A stretch of 64,000 nt of DNA from Skeletonema tropicum (taxonomy: Eukaryota; Bacillariophyta; Thalassiosirophyceae; Thalassiosirales; Thalassiosiraceae), in assembly GCA_037178625.1 (NCBI GenBank), contig CM074138.1, positions 806,001 to 870,000 on the forward strand. Direction: 5' to 3'. Positions 20,620 through 32,400 of this stretch are shown here, in pieces. The translations under genes were made by a program, and so were the position numbers. Within the stretch, counting starts at the first letter, position 1, and each line of letters opens with the position of its first letter. The notes under the pieces are model-generated. The model saw nothing but the letters and a program-made list of their open reading frames with translations, searched no databases and had not been told where the DNA came from.

Positions 20620-22068
20620 ATGGGCTGCGCGGCGTCGAAAGGAAGCAGCAGTAGCAACGCAGTAGTAACTGTGCCTCCGCCGGAATGGCCGCCGAAAGCG
20701 GCGGATGCAGATGAACTTGAGTCGGGAAGAGAAATTACTTTACCAGAGAGCATTTACTGGGATTACATCCGGACATTCACTCCTTCCAAGGACCTTGTTG
20801 TTGTCAACAAGCGGTGTACCACAGCATTCTATGCAGGTCGTCGCGTCGATCTGGATGAAACATATCTCCAGAGGTACGAGCGCGGGGAGTGCCAAGTATT
20901 ATTTCGCGATGGTTCACCTTGTTTTTTTGTGGGCAATGAAGCTATCCGTTTCTGGTGCCTTCCTGTTGCAAGGGGGCAGCCTGGAACAAAACAGTTCCGC
21001 GTTGAGATTTATGATAACTCCTCATCAAATGACGATCATTCTGCGATAGATCCTAAAGTTGCTCTCGAGAAGTTGCGCCTCTGCCGTCAGAAGTGGGATG
21101 AACATATGTCTCTCATTCCTTATCCTCATAAACGTCTTCAGGCATGTCTCGACGAGTTAGCTTCGAATGGAATGTACGTATCATTTCTATTTGGTGGCGA
21201 TGGTAAAATTGACGATGTTGTCAAGTTTCATGCATCAGTAAATCTGCAGGCTCTGGATGGGCCAGAAGAAACTAGAGTGCGTGCACAAAATGAGATTGGC
21301 ATTTTCCCAAACACTCCTCTGGGACTTTGGGTGACGCGCTGGTTGACCCATATTATTTCAGAATTGGAGGGAAGACTCAATATGGATTTAGAGGAGGGGG
21401 AAATTGTCAGGTGCAGATGTTATGAAGAAGAATTCATTGTTGCGGCACTACTTGATGCTGGGGCTGATGCAACTGTATTCTTTGAACCTCTCAATGACTA
21501 TCCTTACAACACGATATCCGTTTTGAATCTGCTTGAAGCTGCAAGCAGTGGACACGGTCCGACCTGGGAGCCAGGGATGAGTCTACACGAAGTGATGAGG
21601 AAAAATCTTCTGTGGTTTAAACGACATGAGCACATTTTTGGATGTGTCTGTGGGTTTCAAGACATTTTGGAAAGACTTGCTAGCAAGTCTAAAGTCAAGC
21701 TTAGGTTTGATGTGGGAAGTTGGGCTGAATGCAATGTCGGTTGTCAACACCATCACGAATGGATTGCAGGCGTCGTAACTGGACAGTGGATAGATGGACA
21801 ACCTTACACTGTTGCATTTGAAGAAGGAAGTGTCTATGTTCCTGTTGACACTGATGAATTCATCCGGGTCCCGAAACTTCGATTCCAAGTAGGAGACCGG
21901 GTGGAATTCAACGTTGATGGAGGAGATGAATGGGTGTCAGGAATCGTAATTGAGCAATGGCCAGAATCGGACAAGGGACACCCATACAAAGTTTTGTTGC
22001 CCGAGGATGGGGACCATTATATTGCAAAAATTGATACAGACATTTTGATTCGGGCTCAGAACGACTGA
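20620..22068 (+). CDS. N-myristoylated protein with two C-terminal Tudor-like repeats
   Basis: 482 residues. The N-terminus MGCAASKGSSS is a classic N-myristoylation signal (Gly2, small residue at 6) followed by Cys3 for palmitoylation, so the protein probably sits on the inner face of a membrane. The middle is unrecognised. Residues about 365-420 and 425-480 are two copies of a short module (RF-VG--(A/V)E-N-G---EW--G-V--QW...PY-V) ending in DT(D)-(F/L)IR. This module is widespread in algal proteins and resembles small Tudor/agenet-like beta barrels. No catalytic motif is seen. Single exon. Confidence 0.75.
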   Translation: MGCAASKGSSSSNAVVTVPPPEWPPKAADADELESGREITLPESIYWDYIRTFTPSKDLVVVNKRCTTAFYAGRRVDLDETYLQRYERGECQVLFRDGSPCFFVGNEAIRFWCLPVARGQPGTKQFRVEIYDNSSSNDDHSAIDPKVALEKLRLCRQKWDEHMSLIPYPHKRLQACLDELASNGMYVSFLFGGDGKIDDVVKFHASVNLQALDGPEETRVRAQNEIGIFPNTPLGLWVTRWLTHIISELEGRLNMDLEEGEIVRCRCYEEEFIVAALLDAGADATVFFEPLNDYPYNTISVLNLLEAASSGHGPTWEPGMSLHEVMRKNLLWFKRHEHIFGCVCGFQDILERLASKSKVKLRFDVGSWAECNVGCQHHHEWIAGVVTGQWIDGQPYTVAFEEGSVYVPVDTDEFIRVPKLRFQVGDRVEFNVDGGDEWVSGIVIEQWPESDKGHPYKVLLPEDGDHYIAKIDTDILIRAQND

Positions 22069-22428
22069 GGAAGCCTTTGAATGACGAGAATAATTTGGAA
22101 ACATGACACAGAAAGAGTTGATTGGTACGATATGTACGAAGACAGAAATATATATATTCATGACCTAATATCTATTAGACAATAGTTTCACATTCATTTC
22201 TCCACTTGAAACAGCTTTTTTGTATCGATCATCGCTTGTTGTAATTCTCACAATCTTTAGCTGTTGAAGACTTCCAACAACTGTAGGTGTTGGCAAGACA
22301 AAGACCCAAGACTTCCTACGATAAATATCTTCATCAATCGGACATGAACATTCAAGAGATGACGTCGATCCACAGACGACACAGTTTGTACACGTGCAAG
22401 TGGAAGTTTTTGAGCTGCCGCAAATCCA
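22069..22428. other. Spacer between converging genes
   Basis: Holds the 3' ends of the plus-strand lipidated protein and the minus-strand Nudix gene. Nothing else seen. Confidence 0.4.
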
Positions 22429-23341
22429 TCATGTATTCAAAAAATAATGAAGAATTTGATTGTTACCATCTCCACCAGGAGCAAAATGAAACCATCCATT
22501 CATTTTTGGTGGGCATCCTCCGTTTTCTCTTGCTCTTGCCTCATCAAGTGACGACAGGAAATGTGTAAGCCAGAGCGAGTCATCTGCAAACATATTGTGA
22601 AGTGGTACTTCCCACCTGAAAATGATTGACGTGGGGGTTAGACAAGTTTCATCAATGTCTATGTAGATAGTTGCACCGGATGTGTTCTTACCAATCAAAC
22701 CATTCTGGAATCATTTCGTCTGAGGCTTGAATTGTGTTTGGATCGATAATGGCTCCTTTGAAATTGCTGACATTATACGGAGCACCATCAAAATTGACGT
22801 TGATATGAAATAAATGCACCAACATTTCAATTTGTTCTCTATCCTGGAATGTAAAGGAGAGCCTACCAACCGATCCTGTCACAAATTCGTCTAACTCAAT
22901 TGAAAGGTTCGCCTCTTCCATCAATTCTCGTTTAGCACATTGTGCAGGTGTCTCTCCTCTTTCAAGCCGGCCACCGAACCCATTGTATTTACCAGTCCCA
23001 AAGCCACGAAGCTTTTTCCCGAGCAGAAGTTTTCGTTCATTGACATTAGTCAGTATGATAAGTGTAGATGATTCGACTTCTTTTGCATCTTTAGTCATGT
23101 TGTTACCCGTAGCAGTGAGGTAAGATGTAAGAGAAGGATGACATGTTCCCAGTCTTGATAGTGGCTGTTTATGCACGAATCTATAATACGAAGCAGAAGA
23201 ATTGGAGAAAAATCGACTGATATTGTAACGTTGTGAAGACGTAGCAGCCGTAAGCTTTTGTGACTGTATTGCTTTGATTGAGTAGTTTTGAGGTGCACGG
23301 CGGCAGGGTAACCTGATGAGCACTTCACTTAGACGCAGCAT
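22429..23341 (-). CDS. MTH1-like Nudix hydrolase with N-terminal extension
   Basis: Exons 23341-22692 and 22615-22429 with a 76 bp intron (GTAAGA...TTTTCAG) give 278 residues. The Nudix box is at residues about 124-146 (GRLERGETPAQCAKREL then MEEANL), with Ala where Gly is usual near its end. The order of blocks matches human MTH1/NUDT1: GKYNGFGGRLERGE, then SDEMIPEWF, then MFADDSLWL, then GWFHF and ILHYFL. MTH1 hydrolyses oxidised purine nucleotides such as 8-oxo-dGTP to keep them out of DNA. The first about 80 residues are basic and Ser-rich, as in a mitochondrial or plastid transit peptide. Met82 could start a cytosolic form. Confidence 0.88.
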
Positions 23342-23464
23342 CTTTCAGATCAATCCTCCTATGGTGTTATTGCTTGTGTCTGGTGTCTATTGGTGTGGAT
23401 GTTAAGTACCTATATTGTTACTGTGCTGCGTGATGGACAAGGGTAAATAAATGTGATGGATACA

Positions 23465-25462
23465 TAAGCCCAGACAGTCTCCGTTCCCGCCACCAATTCG
23501 TCGGCCGGGCCCATTTTTTTAGAGGTTGGTCTCGTCTCGGTCTCGGCACTGTCCCGAGATTCGAGCCGAGACAGGGTCCGTCGAGACGAGATCCCGGGAT
23601 ATCTCGAGATTTTCAATGAAGAAGGTTAGCAATGATTAAAAGGGGCAAAACCAACAAATAACTATCTACTATGGACTCTTTAGACAACTTAGTATTCATT
23701 GTTCTGGCCAGCATCAATTGGATCCCCACTCTCATCCTTGTCCTCAAAAGAAGGAGGGAGTAGAAACTCATTCAAAGGGACATCTGGCATGAGTTCATCC
23801 CAATTTTTGCGGATGAGGCTTGTATTTTCTTCAACAAACATGATGCATCGATGCGGCAAGTAACAATGGGATCAATGCAAGATCGCTTTGCTGTAATTAC
23901 TCTAGCTGCCCTGCTCGAGATTCTTTCCAAGGGAGCGGACGTTGCTGGAATATCTCACAGGTACTCTCGTGCAAGTGTTGCAAGTTCAGGGAATTGGTGA
24001 GCGATTTGTTTCCAACGCTTCAATGGATCATTAAACTTTCTTTCTCCATCTTGCATCGGCATTTGCTCCAGGAGTTCGTAAGCTGCAGCTGGGCTTCACA
24101 TCGGATCCGAATATTGTCATCAGTCAATTCGTCATCATTTGCTGCTGCATCGTCGTCGAAGTCAAATGCACCCAAGAAAGCGAAGCTCGTGTCTTCTGAT
24201 TTAAAAGATACTTGCGGTACTGCAATACTTCCACCTTCACCACCATTATCATTTGTATTTGTATTAGCCTCCTTCTCAACATCAACTATAAGATCTTTGA
24301 TGAGTTGCATCAACTTATTAGACAAGGTCGAGTCAATTCATATTCAATAATGGCAATGATGTTCAATTACTACTTACCTTCAAAAGCCAGAACTGCATTA
24401 CAATGAAAAACATGGTCTGTGCAATATGCATGCGCCCAATCCTCATGTGCTCCATTCATACGGATTGCAAACTTTCTCAACTGCTTGTGTCTTGGTTACT
24501 ACACATCGGACTATCACCCTTCCAATGTTTGCAAATGCATTTGTCATCCCAATCTTCTTCGTCGCTCGAAGATTCCGATGGTTTTCGCTCTTTGCATTTG
24601 ACATCATCGTCTTCGTCACCCGACGATTCCAACGATTCGTTCCTGCTGGCAGTAGAAGCTGCATCGGCATCGGTGATAGCATCGACCATGATTTCAGAAT
24701 AGATGATAGATGAAGATAATGAGTTGATCAAAAAAATAATCAAACTCCAATGAACAAGTCTTGTGAACGCACCCAACGGTGTCAAAGGGAGTCTTGTTAT
24801 GATGTGAGATTGGAATCGTGCTGATGAAATCAGAAGTAGCCGCAGAAACGAATTGTTCTTCGTCATGGTTGGCTGTGAGAAAGTGATACAAAAAATCCCG
24901 AAATGCTCCGAGACAGAGGGTGCCGAGACGAGACACCTGTCTCGACCCAAAAAATCCCGTCTCGTCTCGGCCGAGTCGAGACGAGACCAACCTCTACATT
25001 TTTTAGAGACCTCCACCATGGCGGCCGCCTGACTAGCCCATAACTTTAATTTCTACTATAACGGAGATATATGCCAAACCAATGATGCAGACCTGTAGAG
25101 TATACTTATGAGATCATATGGTATCCAAGAATCGTACTTATATCTTATTTTCTCGCCGAGATATGCATTTTGGGGTTTACTATGGGCATGCCTGCCAAAT
25201 TTGTCCATCAGTAAAGTTAGACAAGCTCATAGTAAACCCCAAAATGCATATCTCGGCGAGAAAATAAGATATTACTACGATTCTTTGATACCATATGCTC
25301 TCCTAAACATACTCTACAGGTAAGTATCAATGGTATAGTATATATCTGCTTCATAATAAAAGTTATCGAGAATAAAATATAGGGGCTTATTAGGCGGCCG
25401 TCATGGTGGAGGTCTAAAAAAAATGGGCCCGGCCGACGGATTTGAGGTCTGTCTGGGCTTAT
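23465..25462. mobile_element. Foldback element hosting a nested hAT element
   Basis: Left end ATAAGCCCAGACAG, then CGTCGGCCGGGCCCATTTTT; the right end carries the same blocks inverted. After removing the hAT insertion and one target copy it is roughly 510 bp and almost fully palindromic: both arms contain ACCTCCACCATG(G/A)CGGCCGCC and, near the centre at about 25,210, CTCGCCGAGATATGCATTTT and its inverse. No coding capacity. The target duplication is unclear. Confidence 0.7.
23520..24996 (-). mobile_element. Decayed hAT transposon (1,477 bp)
   Basis: The terminal inverted repeats begin TAGAGGTTGGTCTCGTCTCG and are flanked by a perfect 8 bp duplication CATTTTTT (23512-23519 and 24997-25004), the hAT signature. 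On the minus strand, near 24,060-23,690, is a hAT dimerisation domain: ELATLAREYL, then a TGA stop, then DIPATSAPLERISSRA and a frameshift before FVEENTSLIRKNWDELMP. An acidic frame at 24,690-24,477 (SSGDEDDDVKCKERKPSESS) may be the remains of the N-terminal half. Subterminal regions are packed with GTCTCG/CGAGAC motifs. It inserted into the foldback element around it. Confidence 0.88.
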
Positions 25463-26411
25463 CATGATTTATGTCAAATCACAAATCACGGCGTCCGTTT
25501 GCGAAGATTTTTGAATTCATTTGAATTTTATACATCCAAGCTTCTCTTCGATGAAAAGGTAAATAATTTGTGATTATAAAATAAAGTTAGATTCCAATCT
25601 AACGAAGCTCTATTAATTGTTCCTTAAACTGATAGACCCTAAACAGGGTAACGAATTCCTACGCAGATCTCCACCTGTTTTTTTATTTGAAGCTGCATCA
25701 GTTTCTACCATGAGCCATGGGATTTGTGTAGTGTTGTTGTATCTGCACGACCACACCTCGTTGCATAAAGCAACCACACCAAAGCAGCACCTAAGTCAGT
25801 TTGTTTTGAAGAGGATAATTTATTTGTAATAATCGGGGACGCAACGGGTGAGTCTTTCAACTGTATCGGCAATTTTTTCTTGGTGCCGGATCACCGCATT
25901 TATTTTTTTTGATGAGATGCCTCGCGAGAACATGCCGGTTTTTGGTGCGATGCTCTCAAAACCATGGTCGGAATGAAAGTTTGGCGCGCAGTAGATGGTC
26001 AAATTTGAGGTCGCAGTCACCTGCCAACATTTTATCCATAAAAAACAAATGCCTGCGGCCCTACTTGACAGGGCGGCACCAGTTATTATTATTATTAATT
26101 CATTGGTAGTACACCGGCAGCGGTTGTGGTGTTGCTCATAAAATTTCCATCGGACCGCACTTTTGACCGATGGGCGGGGGGACGACAAATATTTGAAGGG
26201 TGACCACAGAACCCCCACAGAAGATGGCTACGCTTAGATCAGATTTATCCAGCAGATTTCCTAGCATTAACGGCATGCTTCACATGTCATGTGCACATCG
26301 GTTTATGCCACCCATTATCACATGATTAGCTGACTCTTCTAATCTTTGTCTCTGCATCTTTAATATCCACAGCCACATTTTACAGTCACCTCGATCTGAC
26401 GGGAAACAATC
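25463..26411. other. No gene recognised; upstream of the remodeller gene
   Basis: One minus-strand frame (25820-26218, 132 codons) lacks any recognisable domain and sits among A/T runs. The last 100-200 bp should hold the promoter and 5' UTR of the remodeller gene starting at 26412. Confidence 0.4.
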
Positions 26412-29400
26412 ATGTCGCAAGAAACAGTCACCAGTGGCAGGTCACGACGTGCTAGGAAGGCCATCAACTACAGCCTCGAGCAACAGTTTAGTGACGATGA
26501 TGGCATCTTCGAGGAAGACGTCAAGCCAGAACCAGTCTCAAGGAAGAAGGCTAGCCGTCCCCGCAAGTCTACTGGCTCTACTGTCAATACCGGTGGCTAC
26601 CAAGCCCCTACTTCTGATGGCGGTATTTCTTTTGAACGGACCAAGCAACAGTATACAGAGCGTGGGTATGATCCATATGAGCTTCCCATTAGAGAAAGGT
26701 TCACGTTTGAGCCTGAATATGAAGAGGATGGGTCACCCAAGATTGAAATGATTGTTGGTCGACGTCCGATTGAAGACACCAAGGATCGGACCCAAGCACA
26801 TGCTGATGCAAGTGATGATGATGGTTCCGATGACGATAGTGATGCACCACGAACCCGAAGGTCTCGATCCAAGAATGAAGAAGAAGAGGAAGACGAGAAT
26901 ACAGAAATGGACTATGAGTATCTCATCAAGTACAAAGGACGCTCGTATCTCCACCTCGAGTGGAAGACTGCTGCTGACTTGGAATCCATGAACACTGCAG
27001 CCAAGACAGCCTATCGTAGGTTCCTCAAAAAGCTCGAGAAGGGAACTGAAGATGACTTGGAGGACCCAACAGTTGATCCGTCGTTTACTGAGCCAGGAAG
27101 AATTTTGGCGGAAGAAGAACAAGAGGTCATGGTTGAAATGACGGATAAGGAATTGGCCAAGTGGGAGAAAGAGAGAAAGAAGGAAATGGAAGAGGAAAGT
27201 TCAGACGATGAGGGATCTGACAAAGAAGAGGAGAAGAAGGAGGACGACGAGAACGGTCAGGCCAAAAAGGAAGAAGGGCCACAGGTGGAGGAGCCGGCCA
27301 TTGGTGAGTGTGTTTCTCTATTTTATTGACCTACTCTGTATTGTTGAATTAGCATATTAACTCACGCTCTTACTTCCTTTCTCTCTGCTTGATTTCAGAG
27401 CTTCGAGATCCCGAAAGCATGACTTACGAAGAGCTGAAACAAATAATTAGCAAGGAAGAACCATATTACGCAAAATTTCCTGGCTGTGATAATGCCTATC
27501 GTGATGGATACCTTACTGAGCCGCCAAGAAAGCCGCGCCCATCCTACCTTTTCTTCCAGTCTCTATATCGAGGCTACTTCCAGAAGATGTACCCAAATGC
27601 TAGCCACTCCAAAATTATGTCATTATTAGGCGAGGCCTGGAATGCATTGACCGAAGAGCAGCAGCTGCCATTTGTTAAGCTGGGAAACGATGAGGCAGCT
27701 CAATTTGAAAAGGAGAAGGTACTTTTGGAGAAGGCACAAAAACCTACAGAGGTATGGCAACCCATTCGTCGCTGCTATGCGGTCTTGGATCGTTTGTGCA
27801 AAGATGAAATGGCTGAAATATTCCTTGAGCCAGTCGACACAGATGAGTTTGACGACTATTTAGAAGTAGTAGACTTTCCCATGGATCTGGGAACTGTGCG
27901 TGAGAGACTGGCCAACGTGAAGAATTGGCAAGGACCCGAGGTCTTCGCAAGAGATGTTCGCAAGGTGAGACCTGCTCAAACAACTTCTCTATCATCTTTT
28001 CTTTCATGGTCGTGTCTCACCGTCTTTCTCATTTTGCTCTCATTCAGATCTGGAACAACTGTAAAATTTACAATGCCCACGGAACCGCTATTTGGCACGT
28101 TGCTGACTACATGTCAAAGTTATTTGAACGAATATACCATGCCTGGGTCCTTGACTTCCGTGACCGCTATTTACGTTGGTCAAATCCAGCTGCGAGACCA
28201 TGGGAAACTAGTTGCCGTGGATGTGATGGTAAATGCGATGGAGATGAATCCCGCGAAGTACTCTGTGATCACTGTGATGCAAACTACAACATTAAATGCC
28301 TCAAACCCAAATTGAAGAAAGTTCCGAAAGGTGCATGGCATTGTCCTTCATGTGCCCCGAAAATTGGAAAGAATCGTTCTGTCACAATTCTCTCTGCGGT
28401 ATCCGAGCAGGTAGCAAAGAAGAGGGCAATGATGGGTGACATTCCAAAGAAAGCAGTGAACAAGAAAATGTTTCTAGTAAAATGGGCTGGTCTAGGTTAT
28501 GAACATTGCACTTGGGAGACGCAAGAAGACATTAACGACGATGCTGCCATCGCAGAGTTCCGTAGGCTAGAAGGGGTGACACCAGAAGAGCCAGACCTTA
28601 CCGAGAAAGAGATTAAAGAAGTGATCGATTCTGCGGTTACTGTGACTCATGAGAATGCTGGTGGTAAGGGTGTACCTTCAGACTTAGTCGAAATGCGATC
28701 ACAGTTGTATGCACAAACACGATCGTTTCAATTCAAGAAATTTGGTATGGAAACACCTTGCCTGCTGGCTGCAGAATGTGGACCCAACCTGAAAATGGCT
28801 TCATCTGGCTCTAGTCCATCTGCTCTGGAAGAAGTTAAATTGTGTCTTGACGACCTTTGTTGGAAAGTGGCGAATAATTCGTCTGACTTCAGCAACAGTT
28901 TTCACAACAAACTTCTCCCACCACCTCTAGAAGGAGAGTATGACGTTAGAATTCCTGTAACGCCGGCTGGGCTGATGCTCAATGTTGGAGAAGTAAATGG
29001 CAGTGTGGCGTTTCTTGGTTATCGGAGGAAGCCTGATGGGACACCAGGTCCATCAGAGATTAGACGACTTGTTCGTAATAATGGAGATATCATTATTGCT
29101 GTGAACGGTCAGAGCGTCGTCGGCAAATCGTTTGCACAGGTCATCCCTTATTTAAAAGGAGTCCTGACTTTCGCTCATTTGAGGTTTGCGGCAGGCAATT
29201 CATTGGCCAAGAAAGGGCTAACGTCCAGCTGTGGGACTATAGGCAAGTATTTGTACGATGACATTGTAACAGAATGCAAGGAAGATCGTCGCCGCCTCTT
29301 GGCGAAAAGATCAATGACACTGCTCGCAGAGGAAGGTGACGATGAGAGTACGTCAAGTGAAGAAATTGGTGACTCGAGTGACGAGAGTAGTGACGATTCT

Positions 29401-32400
29401 TCTGCTTCCGATGTAGAGTTTGATAGAGATGATGAAGATATTGTGATGGGAGGCAATGTCAGTGATGAGTCTGAAGAAGGTAGTATTAAGAACGAAGAGA
29501 ACGAAACGATTGAAGAGAAGATTTCAGAGTCGCCGACACTGGATAAAGTTGAAGATCTTGTCAACAAATCTGTGACAAAACAGGAGTCTACACGTCACCT
29601 TGCATTTAGTCTCCTTGATATTGATGTAGGGTACAGTAGCGACGAAGGTGGGGATGAGAATGTCGCGTACTACGTAAGTTGACACTGTGTATCTATGCTT
29701 TTCTGATGTCTCATTTCCCTCTTCTCACGACTTACAATTTCTCTGCAGATTGATGGCGTAGATAGTGCTTTTACAAGAAAGAATGAAGTCACATCCAAAA
29801 CAATAGAGACAACGGATGAAGAAACAGCTGATGGAGTTCAAAAAGATAAAGAAGTTAACCAGAAAACATTCCCTGCTAAAAAGACTGATTTTTCAATTGT
29901 CGGATCCAAGGCCCAGTTACAAATTGCCGTGGCATTGACAGGCGAGGAACCTGACGCCGCTGACTTTGACAACTTCCCTCATCCATCTGAGAAAGAAATC
30001 GCCGCGCAAAAGAAGAAGGCGGAAGAGGAGGAACGTAAAAAAGAGGAAGAGGCTCGAGCGTTGGAGGAGAAAAGGCTGAAAGAGGAAGAAGCCGCAATAG
30101 AAGCTGCGAAACCCAAAAGAAAATCAACCACCAAAATTGAGCAAGTTTCTACCACAACAAATGAGGTTGTGCGCATTTGGGTGAATGCAGCTGATGCTGC
30201 TTCGACGATGCAGTTGCCTTTGAACGCCATTCAAACTCTTGTCAGTGGAGCATACGACGCAGAGATTGGAGATGAAGTTGGAGGTTACCGATGGCGATAC
30301 GCCGATGAGGACGCAGAGGTGACTGAGAAGGTAACTGGAAGAGACTCTAAGAAAGGAAGGGATGCTTACCTGGAATTCCGAGACAAACTATACGATTCTA
30401 ATAAACCCCACATTTACAAAGGTGGCAATATGCTGAGAGATTACCAGATTGATGGGGTGAATTGGCTTTCCAGTTGCTACTACAAAGAACAAGGCTGCAT
30501 TCTTGCGGATGAGGTGAGTGGCATCGGTACTCTGCAATCTTATTCCCATTCATATCTCATCGACTAACTGCTGTTCTGTTGACTCTGTTACCTATTTGTT
30601 CAGATGGGGTTGGGAAAAACAGTTCAAATAGTCACCTATCTCGAGCATTTGCACCGTGTGGAAAAGGTTAATGGCCCTTTCTTAGTTGTGGTTCCTTTGA
30701 GTACGGTTGAGCACTGGCGCCGCGAATTCGAAGGATGGACTGATATGCAATGTTGTGTCTACCACGATCGGCAGCGTGTTTGGCGTGATGTATTGCGAGA
30801 ATATGAATGGTACTACGAAGACCGCCCTCACACACCAGATTACTTGAAGTTCAATGTTCTTGTCACCACTTACGATACACTCATTGGTGACTTCGATGTC
30901 ATTGGAGATGTTCCGTGGAGGGTGGCAGTTGTAGACGAGGCTCATCGGTTGCGTAATGTCAAGGGTAAGCTGTTGGAGTGCATGAAGGAAATAAGTGGAA
31001 AGGGGACGTTGAAGTACGGATTTCAGAGCAGAGTTCTCATGACGGGCACACCTCTTCAGGTAAGTCAAATCAACTATTTGAAATCTTGACTTGATCGCAC
31101 ACCACATCTAACCCCTTTACAGAATAATACACAGGAGTTATGGACCCTTCTCAACTTCATCGAACCCGGTCTTTTCCGAGATCTTGACGACTTTGAGGAG
31201 AACTTTGGTAACATGGCTAATCGAGCTCAGGTTGAATCACTGCAGCGGAAGATTTCGCCGTTTATGCTCCGCCGTGTCAAGGAAGATGTCGCAAAAGACA
31301 TTCCTGCAAAAGAAGAAACAGTAATTGATGTGGAGCTTACAAGTATTCAGAAGCAATATTATCGTGCCATTTTCGAGCACAATCACGCCTTCTTGAGCAT
31401 GGGTACTGCCAAGGGAGGTGCTCCTAAACTGATGAATATTCAGATGGAGTTGAGAAAGTGTTGCAACCACCCTTTCTTGCTTGATGGTGTTGAATCGCGA
31501 GAATTGGATAATAGACACGAGCAACTTCGAATAAATGGAGAGTTCGACAATAAAACACCGGACGAGCAGCATGATCTTCTCAACGAGTATGGCTACGTGC
31601 TCTCAAGTGGAAAGATGGTTCTTCTTGATAAGTTGCTACCCAAGCTTCGCCAGGAAGGGCATAAAGTGCTCATCTTCAGTCAATTTGTCAAGATGCTTGA
31701 CCTCATCGGTGATTATTGCGAATTTCGTGACTTCAATTACGAACGTCTTGATGGGAGAGTGCGTGGAAATGAGCGTCAGAAGGCAATCGACAGGTTCGAA
31801 ACTGAAGACGACAGCTTTATCTTCCTTCTGTCGACTCGTGCAGGAGGTGTTGGAATCAACTTGACCGCTGCTGACATTTGCATCATCTTCGATTCTGACT
31901 GGAACCCTCAAAATGACGTGCAAGCACAAGCCCGTTGTCACAGAATTGGTCAGACCAAAGATGTCAGGATCTACCGTCTCGTCACAAGCAGGTCCTTTGA
32001 ACAGGAAATGTTTGACAGAGCCTCAAAGAAGCTTGGTCTGGAGCAGGCCGTATTGGGAACGTTTGGTCAGGATAATGAGGACGACAAGCCCACGTCAAAA
32101 GAAATGGAGCAACTGCTTAAGAAAGGTGCGTATGCCTTACTGGAAGAGGATGATGAAATAGGCAATGAGTTTGTTGCCGACAACATTGAGAATATTCTCG
32201 AGAATAGGACGAGAACGCGAGTTGTTGAAGGTGCCAAGACCGCATCTTGGTTGAACAAGAAGGGTATGAATGTGACGAAGAGTAAATTTGCTTCAGACAA
32301 AGAAACTGCCGGTCTTGATGTTGACGATCCTCTTTTCTGGCAGAAGGTCATGCCAGACTTTGTCACACCCGATATGTGAGTAGTGACATGTATGCTATCT

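Noticed and set aside
23520..24996. Mutator-type element with a 9-11 bp duplication
   Set aside because: Placing the ends at TAGAGG gives an exact 8 bp duplication and the inside encodes a hAT dimerisation domain, so hAT fits better.
25820..26218. 132-codon minus-strand frame upstream of the remodeller
   Set aside because: No domain, no support from codon pattern, and it overlaps the probable promoter region.
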